Assembly: GCA_946481605.1 (NCBI GenBank)
Contig: CAMLPA010000034.1
Span: forward strand, 1 to 14,499
Length of the DNA stretch: 14,499 bases
Source of the DNA: an uncultured Flavihumibacter sp.
GTDB lineage: Bacteria; Bacteroidota; Bacteroidia; Chitinophagales; Chitinophagaceae
Direction of reading: 5' to 3'
The notes under the pieces are model-generated. The model worked only from the letters and a program-made list of their open reading frames with translations. It did not search any database and was not told the origin of the DNA. Below are positions 1 through 8,390 of this stretch, piece after piece. A program made the position numbers and the translations under genes. Positions within the stretch are counted from its first letter, which is position 1; each line of letters begins with the position of its first letter.

Positions 1-587
1 AGTTTTACGATAAAATGCTGCTGAAACGTGATTACAAAGAGCTGGGTGTTCGTGCCGTTCCACATGCTGTGGCCCGCTATGGCGCTTTCATCGCGAAGAA
101 TGTAGTGCTGATGCCCTCTTATGTGAATATCGGCGCTTACGTGGACGAAGGCTCCATGGTAGACACCTGGGCTACCGTAGGGAGTTGCGCACAGATTGGC
201 AAAGGCGTACACCTGAGTGGCGGCGTGGGCATCGGCGGTGTGCTGGAACCCCTGCAGGCCAGCCCGGTGATTATTGAAGATGGTGTGTTTGTGGGAAGCC
301 GTTGTATCGTGGTGGAAGGTGTGATCGTAGAGAAAGAAGCAGTACTTGGCGCGAATGTGGTGCTTACCAAAAGTACCAAGATCATTGATGTAAGCGGCGA
401 TGAACCCGTTGAATACAAAGGTCGCGTACCGGCCCGCAGCGTGGTGATTCCCGGAACCTATACCAAGAAGTTCCCGGCTGGTGAATACCAGGTGGGATGC
501 GCGCTGATCATTGGACAACGCAAGCCAAGTACCGACCTGAAAACCTCTCTGAACGACGCATTGCGCGATTTCAATGTGGCCGTTTAA
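1..587 (+). CDS. dapD: 2,3,4,5-tetrahydropyridine-2,6-dicarboxylate N-succinyltransferase, 3' part
   Basis: This is the C-terminal part of DapD, the cytoplasmic enzyme that transfers succinyl from succinyl-CoA to tetrahydrodipicolinate in the lysine/meso-diaminopimelate pathway. The reading frame is already open at base 3, so the gene begins upstream of the window; the ATG at 15 is internal. About 194 residues are visible, and family members are usually about 270-280 residues, so roughly 80 N-terminal residues are missing. The visible part is the left-handed beta-helix built from hexapeptide repeats, with the typical stretches [16 protein letters not shown] and [17 protein letters not shown], followed by the STKIIDV segment and a short C-terminal tail. 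It ends in TAA and is followed by the tRNA unit, which has its own promoter. The identification is strong from sequence motifs; there is no sign of damage. Confidence 0.93.
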   Translation, partial: FYDKMLLKRDYKELGVRAVPHAVARYGAFIAKNVVLMPSYVNIGAYVDEGSMVDTWATVGSCAQIGKGVHLSGGVGIGGVLEPLQASPVIIEDGVFVGSRCIVVEGVIVEKEAVLGANVVLTKSTKIIDVSGDEPVEYKGRVPARSVVIPGTYTKKFPAGEYQVGCALIIGQRKPSTDLKTSLNDALRDFNVAV

Positions 588-607
588 AAATATACGCGGA
601 AAAATTT

Positions 608-636
608 TGCAGAAATAAAAATCCGCTTACCTTTGC
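608..636 (+). promoter_or_regulatory. Bacteroidota-type promoter of the tRNA-Leu gene
   Basis: A TTG at 608-610 (part of TTTTG) is followed after 18 nt by TACCTTTG at 629-636. This matches the known Bacteroidota housekeeping promoter pattern (-33 TTG, -7 TAnnTTTG). Transcription would begin a few bases after 636, leaving a short leader before the mature tRNA 5' end at 669. It is the clearest promoter in the window and implies the tRNA is not dependent on dapD read-through. Confidence 0.75.
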
Positions 637-668
637 ACTCCCCAACTGAAAACGCGGGGTGCTAAGGA

Positions 669-750
669 GCCCAGGTGGCGAAATTGGTAGACGCACCGTC
701 TTCAGGTGGCGGCGCCGCGAGGTGTGCTGGTTCGAATCCAGTCCTGGGCA
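669..750 (+). tRNA. tRNA-Leu, anticodon CAG
   Basis: The cloverleaf folds by hand. The acceptor stem GCCCAGG (669-675) pairs perfectly with CCTGGGC (743-749), with discriminator A at 750. The D-arm contains AATTGGTAGA. The anticodon stem CCGTC/GGCGG encloses the loop TTCAGGT (701-707), giving anticodon CAG at 703-705, which reads CUG codons. There is a long class II variable arm with a CGCC/GGTG stem, as expected for tRNA-Leu. The T-arm has stem GCTGG/CCAGT and loop TTCGAAT. CCA is not encoded (the next bases are CTC), so it must be added after transcription. Confidence 0.95.
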
Positions 751-753
751 CTC

Positions 754-795
754 AAAAAGGATAAATTAAAGTTCTACTTTGGTTTATCCTTTTTT
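754..795 (+). terminator. Rho-independent terminator after tRNA-Leu
   Basis: A 12-bp perfect inverted repeat, AAAAAGGATAAA (754-765) with TTTATCCTTTTT (783-794), begins four bases after the tRNA 3' end and finishes in a run of T on the + strand. The inner loop contains a further AAAG/CTTT pairing. The A/T-rich stem flanked by A and T runs could act in both directions. It separates the tRNA from the sigma factor gene. Confidence 0.8.
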
Positions 796-886
796 GATTT
801 AAACGATTTTACAAAGCATATAAAGTTACCACCCTTACCCAACCATAAAGCCTCCCGTATTTATGCTGAAATTAAATTATGTTTAC

Positions 887-892
887 AAGGGA
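887..892 (+). promoter_or_regulatory. Ribosome binding site supporting the TTG start at 901
   Basis: AAGGGA lies 8 nt before the TTG at 901. Most other genes here show no convincing Shine-Dalgarno sequence, so this site helps decide the non-ATG start of the sigma factor gene. An in-frame TGA at 895-897 rules out a start further upstream. Confidence 0.5.
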
Positions 893-900
893 TTTGAGCG

Positions 901-1506
901 TTGGTAACAAATGATACATACAATGAAGTAGCACTCATCCGGCAATTCCAGGCCGGTGAAGAAAAGGCTTTCGCAGAAATATACCAGCTCTGCCACAAAC
1001 GTGTGCTTTTTTTTGCCCACCGCTACGTTTCTGAAACTGATGCGCAGGACATCACTGCAGATAGTTTTGTGCAACTTTGGAAAAAACGCGAAGACTTTCC
1101 CTCCATCAAAAGTATTTCCACCTTTCTTTTTATTACGGCCCGCAACCGTTGCTTCAACCTGCTGGAACATGAACAGGTGAAAAACAGGCGGCGCGCGGAA
1201 ATCAGCCAACTCCAGGAAGCAGCAGCAATCCCCAATATTGAACTGGAAGATACACGGTTGGAACTGGTAGCACTTATTCACAAAGAACTACACAAACTTC
1301 CGGAGAAAATGCGCGAGATTTTCCTCCTATCCTTTCAGGAAGGTCGGAAGCCTGCGGAAATAGCGGAACAACTTCAGATTAAAGTAAAGACCGTAAGCAA
1401 TCAGAAACTCACGGCCATTAAACTGCTCAAGAAAGCGCTGGCAGATAACCCTTCGGCGCTGGCTTTCCTGCTGTTGATACAGTCAAAAGCCACCCACCTG
1501 CACTGA
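901..1506 (+). CDS. FecI-type ECF RNA polymerase sigma factor
   Basis: This is a cytoplasmic extracytoplasmic-function sigma factor of 201 residues, expected to direct RNA polymerase to the downstream transporter locus once released by its anti-sigma factor. Region sigma-2 spans about residues 20-90, with the core-binding/-10 segment around AQDITADSFVQLWKKRE and the FITARNRCFNLLEHE helix. Region sigma-4 spans about 122-178, with LPEKMREIFLLSFQEG and the helix-turn-helix from KPAEIAEQL to TAIKLLKKAL. The start is TTG, forced by the in-frame TGA just upstream and supported by AAGGGA; no in-frame ATG exists before the sigma-4 region. It lies 70 bp before the FecR-like gene, the standard sigma/anti-sigma arrangement. 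No confident promoter was seen between 796 and 900. The family call is firm; the regulon is inferred from position. Confidence 0.92.
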   Translation: MVTNDTYNEVALIRQFQAGEEKAFAEIYQLCHKRVLFFAHRYVSETDAQDITADSFVQLWKKREDFPSIKSISTFLFITARNRCFNLLEHEQVKNRRRAEISQLQEAAAIPNIELEDTRLELVALIHKELHKLPEKMREIFLLSFQEGRKPAEIAEQLQIKVKTVSNQKLTAIKLLKKALADNPSALAFLLLIQSKATHLH

Positions 1507-1576
1507 TTTTAAAATTTCTTACAAAATTCATGGGAAGTTTTTGTTGCTCACCTGTTCATTTAACAGATACAACATT

Positions 1577-2809
1577 ATGCCCCAATCCTCTTCCCATATC
1601 GCAAGGTTAATTTACAGCCACCTGAACGGCACCATCTCTGCTTTGGAGACCGCTGAACTGGAACGCTGGACCCAAGCTTCGCCGGAAAACCAACAACTGC
1701 TGACCGACCTCACCCATGAAACGGATTTTCTTGACGCTGTGCTCTTTCTGGAGAAATATGAGCAACGCGATATGCGCTCCGGTCTCTATGAGGATATCCG
1801 GAAGCAACTCGCTTTTTCTACAATCTATGCGGAACAACCGGCGGTGAAAGCGCCCATCCGAAAAATTTTCATGCGGCAGTGGTGGATCGCAGCATCTGTT
1901 ATCCTGGTTGTTTGCACCGGAATGTATTTCTGGCTCAGAGATAATAATTCTGCAGAAACCACACCGGGTGTGGCGTATAATAAAGATATCGCTCCCGGTA
2001 AAGAAGGAGCCATACTCACGCTTGCAGATGGTTCGCAAGTTGTACTGGATAGCTTAGGGAACGGCGTTATTGCCGCACAGAACGGCGCGCAGGTAATTAT
2101 AAAAAATGGCGCGTTGGTGTATGAAGCGCTGAATGAAGGAAAGCAACATGAGACGCAGCTCGCATATAATATTATGAACACCCCGAAAGGTCGGCAATTC
2201 AGCTTATTGCTGCCGGATGGCACGCGTGTTTGGCTGAACGCGGCCAGTTCTATCCGTTTTCCCACGGTATTCACGGGCAACACGAGGCAGGTGGAAGTTA
2301 ATGGTGAGGCTTATTTCGAAGTGGCGAAGAATCCCGCTATGCCATTTATAGTGAACGTAAACAACAGGGCCACGATAGAAGTATTGGGCACGCATTTCAA
2401 CGTGAACGCCTACGAAAATGAAGGAACTATAAACACCACACTCCTTGAAGGAAAGGTGAAAATCAACAATGCGCTTTTAAAGCCTGGTCAGCAGGCACAG
2501 CTTGCCAATACAACAATGGCGGCGGGTAATACAACACCCGTAAAGATCATCAGTGAAGTTAATGTTGAAAAAGTAGTAGCCTGGAAAAACGGACTGTTCA
2601 ACTTTGAAGGCGCCACACTCAAAGAAGTAATGCGCCAACTGACGCGTTGGTATGATATAGATGTGGTGTTTGAAGGTGAAGTGCCGGATATCCATTTTGT
2701 AGGCGAGATGGAGAAGAACATGCCGCTGAAGGATCTACTGGAAATACTCGAAAAAACAGGAGTACACTTCAGAATTGAGGCGGGAAGAAAACTGGTGGTA
2801 TTGCCCTGA
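1577..2809 (+). CDS. FecR-type anti-sigma factor with C-terminal DUF4974 domain
   Basis: This inner-membrane regulator of 410 residues should bind the adjacent sigma factor in the cytoplasm and receive the signal from the transporter in the periplasm. The cytoplasmic N-terminal region is about residues 1-100, followed by one membrane span at about 102-119 (from WWIAASVILVV to FWL). The FecR domain is at about 190-300, with LLPDGTRVWLNAASSI, VEVNGEAYFEVAKN and the GTHFNVNAY motif. The C-terminal DUF4974 domain is at about 338-408. The ATG at 1577 is preferred; an in-frame TTG at 1541 would add 12 residues without recognisable homology. The length is normal for Bacteroidota FecR proteins. Its last domain resembles the STN domain of the transporter encoded next, fitting direct contact between the two. 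Followed by 193 bp of leader before susC. Confidence 0.93.
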   Translation: MPQSSSHIARLIYSHLNGTISALETAELERWTQASPENQQLLTDLTHETDFLDAVLFLEKYEQRDMRSGLYEDIRKQLAFSTIYAEQPAVKAPIRKIFMRQWWIAASVILVVCTGMYFWLRDNNSAETTPGVAYNKDIAPGKEGAILTLADGSQVVLDSLGNGVIAAQNGAQVIIKNGALVYEALNEGKQHETQLAYNIMNTPKGRQFSLLLPDGTRVWLNAASSIRFPTVFTGNTRQVEVNGEAYFEVAKNPAMPFIVNVNNRATIEVLGTHFNVNAYENEGTINTTLLEGKVKINNALLKPGQQAQLANTTMAAGNTTPVKIISEVNVEKVVAWKNGLFNFEGATLKEVMRQLTRWYDIDVVFEGEVPDIHFVGEMEKNMPLKDLLEILEKTGVHFRIEAGRKLVVLP

Positions 2810-2910
2810 AAATGGAAGTAATCTGATTAAAATATACCACTACACCCGATTTAAAAGAACCGTATTGCATGATATAAACCAAAATACAACCGGATCGCGC
2901 TAAAAACAAA

Positions 2911-2935
2911 CCGGAAGTGCAGCGAACACTTCCGG
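2911..2935 (+). promoter_or_regulatory. Perfect 9-bp hairpin in the leader upstream of susC
   Basis: CCGGAAGTG (2911-2919) and CACTTCCGG (2927-2935) form a perfect GC-rich stem around the 7-nt loop CAGCGAA. No T-run follows (next bases CATAAAG), so it is not a standard terminator. It lies 67 bp before the SusC start. It could be a transcript-stabilising or attenuating hairpin separating fecR from susC expression, or a DNA operator for a dimeric protein. The structure is seen; the role is inference. Confidence 0.45.
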
Positions 2936-3002
2936 CATAAAGTTAAGGCAGATCAAAACGGAGCTTCATCCATTTTTTAACAACCAAAACTGTTCACAAG
3001 TT

Positions 3003-6000
3003 ATGAAAAAACCTGCTTATGGTAACTTGTACTTCCCGGTCGTGCCTGTAACCTGGCCATCCTCCTGTAGTACAATCGGAGGCCAGTCAACGGCTCAAAG
3101 TAAGATTACGACGCAACCGTTCAAAGGAAAGTTATCCGGCTACTTCATCCAAAAACTACTGCTTACGATGAAATTGCTTACAGTATTCCTTTTCGCTGCA
3201 TCATTCGCCGTTACCACCAAACCGGCGGCCCAAACCGTGACGCTTTCCGGCAAGGACCTCACAATGAAAGAGGTGTTCGCGGAAATCAAAAAACAAACGG
3301 GATATGTTGTATTCGCGAATGAAAATGATGTTCCCCGCTCGGGTAAAATTTCCATTGCTGTCAGCAATATGCCGTTAAAACAATTGCTGGAACTGGTCAG
3401 CAAAGACCAGCCCATCAACTTCTCCATCAAGGGAAAAACCATCGTGGTATCTAAAAAAACAGACGACGATGCAGCAGCAGCAAACGGTATCGCTGCAACA
3501 AAAGCAGCCACACCGCTTACCGGGCGCGTGCTGGATTCTACCGGTGCCACACTGGCGAACGCCACCATCGTTAACCTGACTACAAAAGCCAGTGTTACTT
3601 CCGCAGCGAACGGTTCCTTCAGCATTGACGTGAAGGAAGGTGACAAACTGCGTATTTCTTACGTGGGCTATGAACCCACCACCGTTACAGTTACCCGCTC
3701 CATGCTTTCGGTACCCACCGGCCTTATCGTTACACTCACGCCTGCCTACTCCAAACTGGAAGACGTAAACATCGTGGTGAACACCGGCTATCAGAAAATC
3801 GACAGGCGCAGTCTTACAAGTGCCGCCACCACCCTTAAAATGGAAGATATCATTACCCCCGGTATCAATACCATCGATAAACTGCTGGAAGGCCGGGTAC
3901 CCGGAATGATTTTCATGCAGAACTCCGGACAGGTTGGCGCAGCTCCGAAACTCAGGATTCGCGGTACTTCCACGATCCTCGGCAACAGAGAACCCCTCTG
4001 GGTGCTGGATGGTATCGTACTTACCGACCCGGTAAACGTGGACCCCCAACAAATGAACGACCTGGATTTTGTGAACCTTCTGGGCAACGCGATCGCAGGC
4101 CTTAACCCGGAAGACATCGATCAGATCGACGTACTGAAAGATGCCGCCGCTACTGCTTTATATGGCGCACGGGCCGGCAATGGCGTAATCGTGATCACCA
4201 CTAAAAAAGGTAAACCAGGCAAGCCCACCATCGGCTACACCAATAACACCACGTACACCCGCAGGCCAAGGTATTCAGACCGTACCATGTACATGATGAA
4301 TTCCGCCGAACGGATGGATGTTTCCAAAGAAATGGTAGAGCGCAAAATGCAATACCCCAACATCACCCAATGGTCGGGCTACGAAAGCGCTTTGCAGGAT
4401 TATTATTCCGGAGCCATCGACTACAATGAATTCAAAAGACTGAGCGATTACTACGCCAGCGTAAATACCGACTGGCTCGGTTTACTGACGCAGGACGTTG
4501 TTTCGCATAACCATACCCTTAACCTTTCAGGCGGTTCAAGCGATGTGAAGTATTACGCTTCACTGGGCTACAAAGACGAGAAAGGCGTAATTATAGGAGA
4601 AAGCGAAAAACGCTACTCTTCTATGCTCAATATCACGGCGGATTACAAGAAGTTTACGGCGCAGCTCGCTTTCACCGGGAACTATACGATCAGGGATTAT
4701 ACGCCACAGGATATGGGCATCATGAACTACGCCTACAATACCAGTCGTACAATTCCAGCGCACAATGCCGACGGCAGCCTGTTCTACTATCCCCAATACA
4801 ATGGGTCGCAGTATTATAATTACAACATACTGAATGAACGCGACAACGCGGGTGATCTCACCAGGAACAACGCCGCCAATATTCGTGCACTCCTGAAATG
4901 GAGGATAAGAAGAGGATTGGACGTGGAAGGTACTTTCGCCTATGGTTTGAGCAACAACAACAGGGAAGTACATTACACGAAGAATTCCTACTATGTCTTC
5001 AAACTCAGGGCCGACCAAACAACAAGATGGGATCTTAACCCCATAGGCGGCGAGCTACAAAGACAGGAAACCAGCAACAACACCTATACCGCGAGGATTC
5101 AAACCAATTACTTCACGGCATTTGGCCCCTCCAGGAAACACATGGTGAACTTTACTGGTGGCATGGAAGTACGTTCCTCCGAATACAATGGGTTCAACAT
5201 CACCAGGCGCGGGTATTTTCCCGAAATGGGCGGCTACTTTGAAGCAGTACCCACCACCTATACCGCTTACTACCAGCAATGGATGAGCACCAGGCCGGCA
5301 CTGGGTTATTTCGACCGTGAACTCTCCAATAACCTCGCATGGCTCGGTACCGCGGGTTACTCCTGGAGCGACCGTTATATCCTGAACGTACACATCCGCG
5401 GAGAGCAGTCGAACCTCTTTGGCTCCAATTCCAACAATAAATTCCTTCCCATCTGGGCCGTATCGGGCCGCTGGAACATCAAGAACGATGTGCTGAGAGA
5501 AACAAAATGGGTCAACGACCTCGCGATGAAAGCTTCCTGGGGATGGCAGGGCAATATGCTGCCCGGACAATCACCTTACATGATCATCCGTGAAAACCTC
5601 GGCAACAATGTATTCTACGGCGCTCCTTCAGCAACCATAAGCAACTTCCCCAACCCGGACCTGAAATGGGAACGCACGTCCTCTTCCAACGTAGGACTTG
5701 AATTCTCCCTGTTCGGCAACAAACTGAACGGTTCCGTGGCCTATTTCTACAAACGTACCAACGACGCGTTCCTGAACAAAACCGTATCAGAAATCAACGG
5801 CACCAACAGCTACGTGATCAACAGTGGCGTACTCGAAAACAAAGGCGTGGAACTGTCCTTAAGTTTCACCCCGATTAATAATGTGGGACTCAACAAATCG
5901 CGCAGGGGCTTCGTATGGCGCTTCGACCCGCAACTGGGTCAGGTGCTGAACAAAGTATTGAACAGCGCGATCAACAACCGCAACAATGTGCTTGTTGACC

Positions 6001-6779
6001 AGGTTACTTACAATAACTTCCTTGCGGGAACAGTGCAACTGGGCGGAAAACCCATCAACACCTTCTATTCCTACAGGTTCAAAGGACTTAGTCCGGTAGA
6101 TGGTTCCCCAATTTTCTACGGTGCAGAAGCAGAACTGGCCGACAAATACCGCGACACTTATTCTCAGATGAAAAGAGAAGATGTGTACCTGGAGGTAATG
6201 AGCGAATCCGGCAGAAGAGAACCGTACGTACAGGGAGGCATCTCCAACTACCTGGGCTGGAGGAACTTCGGCCTGTCCTTCAACGTTACCTATTCCATGG
6301 GCAATAAGATCCGGTTGATGAAAATTGCTTCAGGCTATGGCACCATCGCCGCATACCCCCAGCAAAATCTCCGGAAAGAATTCGTAGACAGGTGGAGACG
6401 TCCGGGTGATGAGGAGTACACAAACATCCCTGGCTTGCAAACCACCACCTCAATCAACACACCATGGTGGAACCTCTACCCTGCCAGCGCTTATTCTTTT
6501 GGCGGCAGCGTTTACGAGATGTATGACAATTCTGATATACGGGTTGTAAGTGGCGACTACCTCAAACTCCAATCGGCATCTTTCAAATACAATTTCCCGG
6601 AAACATTGATCAAGAGACTGGGCATCAGTTCGGCTTACGCGAGTATCACCGGAACCAACCTCTTCATTGTGAGTAATAAGTTGCTGAGAGGACAGGATCC
6701 CACACAATCGGGTTCTACGCCGAACATCAACCTCTCTCTGCGACCAACTTACTCGGCCAGCTTTAATATCTCATTCTAA
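3003..6779 (+). CDS. SusC/RagA-family TonB-dependent outer-membrane transporter with STN signalling domain
   Basis: This is a large outer-membrane beta-barrel that imports a substrate captured with its SusD partner, using energy from TonB. From the ATG at 3003 it has 1258 residues. Residues 56-77 form a typical signal peptide (from MKLLTVFLFAASFAV to AAQ), preceded by an unusual 55-residue extension; an in-frame ATG at 3168 would begin exactly at that signal peptide. The STN domain is at about 78-150, a carboxypeptidase-regulatory-like beta-sandwich at 172-246 (LTGRVLDSTGATLANATIV, ISYVGYEP), and the plug at about 270-402, with LRIRGTSTILG, LWVLDGIVL and the SusC signature LYGARAGNGVIVITTKKGK. 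The remaining roughly 850 residues are barrel, ending in FNISF with a terminal Phe. The STN domain links it functionally to the preceding FecR protein. SusD begins 12 bp later. The substrate is unknown. Confidence 0.95.
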   Translation: MKKPAYGNLYFPVVPVTWPSSCSTIGGQSTAQSKITTQPFKGKLSGYFIQKLLLTMKLLTVFLFAASFAVTTKPAAQTVTLSGKDLTMKEVFAEIKKQTGYVVFANENDVPRSGKISIAVSNMPLKQLLELVSKDQPINFSIKGKTIVVSKKTDDDAAAANGIAATKAATPLTGRVLDSTGATLANATIVNLTTKASVTSAANGSFSIDVKEGDKLRISYVGYEPTTVTVTRSMLSVPTGLIVTLTPAYSKLEDVNIVVNTGYQKIDRRSLTSAATTLKMEDIITPGINTIDKLLEGRVPGMIFMQNSGQVGAAPKLRIRGTSTILGNREPLWVLDGIVLTDPVNVDPQQMNDLDFVNLLGNAIAGLNPEDIDQIDVLKDAAATALYGARAGNGVIVITTKKGKPGKPTIGYTNNTTYTRRPRYSDRTMYMMNSAERMDVSKEMVERKMQYPNITQWSGYESALQDYYSGAIDYNEFKRLSDYYASVNTDWLGLLTQDVVSHNHTLNLSGGSSDVKYYASLGYKDEKGVIIGESEKRYSSMLNITADYKKFTAQLAFTGNYTIRDYTPQDMGIMNYAYNTSRTIPAHNADGSLFYYPQYNGSQYYNYNILNERDNAGDLTRNNAANIRALLKWRIRRGLDVEGTFAYGLSNNNREVHYTKNSYYVFKLRADQTTRWDLNPIGGELQRQETSNNTYTARIQTNYFTAFGPSRKHMVNFTGGMEVRSSEYNGFNITRRGYFPEMGGYFEAVPTTYTAYYQQWMSTRPALGYFDRELSNNLAWLGTAGYSWSDRYILNVHIRGEQSNLFGSNSNNKFLPIWAVSGRWNIKNDVLRETKWVNDLAMKASWGWQGNMLPGQSPYMIIRENLGNNVFYGAPSATISNFPNPDLKWERTSSSNVGLEFSLFGNKLNGSVAYFYKRTNDAFLNKTVSEINGTNSYVINSGVLENKGVELSLSFTPINNVGLNKSRRGFVWRFDPQLGQVLNKVLNSAINNRNNVLVDQVTYNNFLAGTVQLGGKPINTFYSYRFKGLSPVDGSPIFYGAEAELADKYRDTYSQMKREDVYLEVMSESGRREPYVQGGISNYLGWRNFGLSFNVTYSMGNKIRLMKIASGYGTIAAYPQQNLRKEFVDRWRRPGDEEYTNIPGLQTTTSINTPWWNLYPASAYSFGGSVYEMYDNSDIRVVSGDYLKLQSASFKYNFPETLIKRLGISSAYASITGTNLFIVSNKLLRGQDPTQSGSTPNINLSLRPTYSASFNISF

Positions 6780-6791
6780 AAATCAGGACAA

Positions 6792-8375
6792 ATGAAACAT
6801 ATAGGTATCCTTTTACTGCTCGCGCTCTCTTTAGGCTCCTGCAGCAAGTTCCTGGAAGAATATTCACGCGACCAGAAATATGTTCAAACACCCGACGACC
6901 TCAGCAAACTGATGGTTGGGGAGGCTTTCATCACTAACATCGGTCTTTCTATCTATAGCCAGGCTACAATGGGCGACCTTACTTCAGAAGTAGGCATCGT
7001 GGCCCCATGGCTCCATGTGATGGATGACGACAACGAGGTTTTTGTATCGGATTTTGTAGCGACCGATCAACTCACCCCACTCTATATGCTTTCCGGATTC
7101 CACTACTGGAAACAAAACCCCACGATGGACATCCGCGAAATCACCTGGGAAGATAACCTTTGGAGAAAGTTGTACAAACGCATCGGCGCGCTGAACGCGA
7201 TCATTTTCCAGGCCGATGAAATGGCCCTGAATACACCAGGGAATATTGAAAAACTGAATCAGGTGCGGGGCGAAGCGCTTTTCCTGAGGGCTTACTATTA
7301 TTTTTACCTGCAGAACATTTATGGAAGTCCCTACCGTAAAAGTACAGCCGCTGCAGACGAAGGTATTCCTCTGAAAGTTTCAGAAAAAGTAGAAGACATC
7401 TACTTTAAAAGAGACAACAACGAAGCCGTTTACCAGCAGATCACCAGCGACCTGGAAAAAGCGGCGCAATACCTCGACAACTACAACCCTACTACCAAAC
7501 TGCGCATAGGCATCGCCGCGGTAAGGTTATTCCAGACAAGGGTGTACCTGTACACCGAGCAATACGATAAAGCGCTGGGAGCGTCCCAACCGCTTCTTAC
7601 GATGGGGTATGAACTGGTGGACCTGAACCAATACACTACAGGCACCAGCTTTACCTACCGCGGATCGCCCGAAACCATTTTCACCATGGGCACCAACGTG
7701 ATTCCCACCGTATTCATGAACGATTCTTTGTCGGCATGGAGTGGCAACGACAACAGGGTATCCGCCTTCAAAGCTTCAGACAACTTAATGAACACCTTCG
7801 AAACAGATGACCTGCGCAGGAACGCATTCTTTGAGCGTGCCGCCAAAAGCAAAGCATGGATTCCCGCCAAATACCGCACCTGGAGAACGTTCAACGATGT
7901 AAACCAGCAGGCTTGTATTTTCTCCCTGCGTTACACGGAAGCCATCCTGAACCGTGCGGAAGCCATGGCTATGATGGGTGCCGACAATGAAGCCAGGACG
8001 GAACTGCAAAAACTGCGGACCAAAAGGTTCCAGAACGCAACCATCGATCAGATACCACAGGCCAATACGGAACTCGTGAACTTCATCCGGGAAGAACGCC
8101 GCAGGGAACTTTGTTTTGAAGGACACAGGTGGTTCGACCTGAGGCGTTACGCCACCAATACGCAGTACCCTTTACCGGCCGACTTCAATATTACGCACCC
8201 CGTTTATACCTACGACGCACCTTCAAATACACATACCCGTACGGGAAATTATGTGCTCAGGTCGCTTTCGCAGGATGCCGCCGGATGGCAGGTACCCATT
8301 CCAAACTATGCCATTGAATTCAACCGGGGCGCGTTAACCAACCCCATCCGTCCCGTTCGTTCCATTCAACCATAA
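6792..8375 (+). CDS. SusD/RagB-family substrate-binding outer-membrane lipoprotein
   Basis: This is the surface lipoprotein expected to cap the SusC barrel and bind substrate. It has 527 residues. The signal peptide ends in a lipobox LGSC with the lipid-accepting Cys17, followed by SKFLEE, a usual SusD beginning. The helical N-terminal part carries VRGEALFLRAYYYFYLQNIYG at about 158-178, part of the TPR-like scaffold. The C-terminal RagB/SusD signature EERRRELCFEGHRWFDLRR is at about 434-452. Length is normal for the family and no break is visible. It is translated 12 bp after SusC and 15 bp before the next lipoprotein gene, so it belongs to the same operon. No feature specifying glycan or peptide as ligand can be read from the sequence. 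Confidence 0.95.
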   Translation: MKHIGILLLLALSLGSCSKFLEEYSRDQKYVQTPDDLSKLMVGEAFITNIGLSIYSQATMGDLTSEVGIVAPWLHVMDDDNEVFVSDFVATDQLTPLYMLSGFHYWKQNPTMDIREITWEDNLWRKLYKRIGALNAIIFQADEMALNTPGNIEKLNQVRGEALFLRAYYYFYLQNIYGSPYRKSTAAADEGIPLKVSEKVEDIYFKRDNNEAVYQQITSDLEKAAQYLDNYNPTTKLRIGIAAVRLFQTRVYLYTEQYDKALGASQPLLTMGYELVDLNQYTTGTSFTYRGSPETIFTMGTNVIPTVFMNDSLSAWSGNDNRVSAFKASDNLMNTFETDDLRRNAFFERAAKSKAWIPAKYRTWRTFNDVNQQACIFSLRYTEAILNRAEAMAMMGADNEARTELQKLRTKRFQNATIDQIPQANTELVNFIREERRRELCFEGHRWFDLRRYATNTQYPLPADFNITHPVYTYDAPSNTHTRTGNYVLRSLSQDAAGWQVPIPNYAIEFNRGALTNPIRPVRSIQP

Positions 8376-8390
8376 CCAAACAGGATTACA

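Noticed and set aside
706..897. Possible small rightward protein beginning inside the tRNA-Leu
   Set aside because: The frame begins within the anticodon loop of a well-folded tRNA and runs through its terminator; it has no plausible start region.
3375..4052. 225-residue leftward frame inside susC
   Set aside because: It is fully antisense to a strongly conserved SusC plug region and has no protein-like domain.
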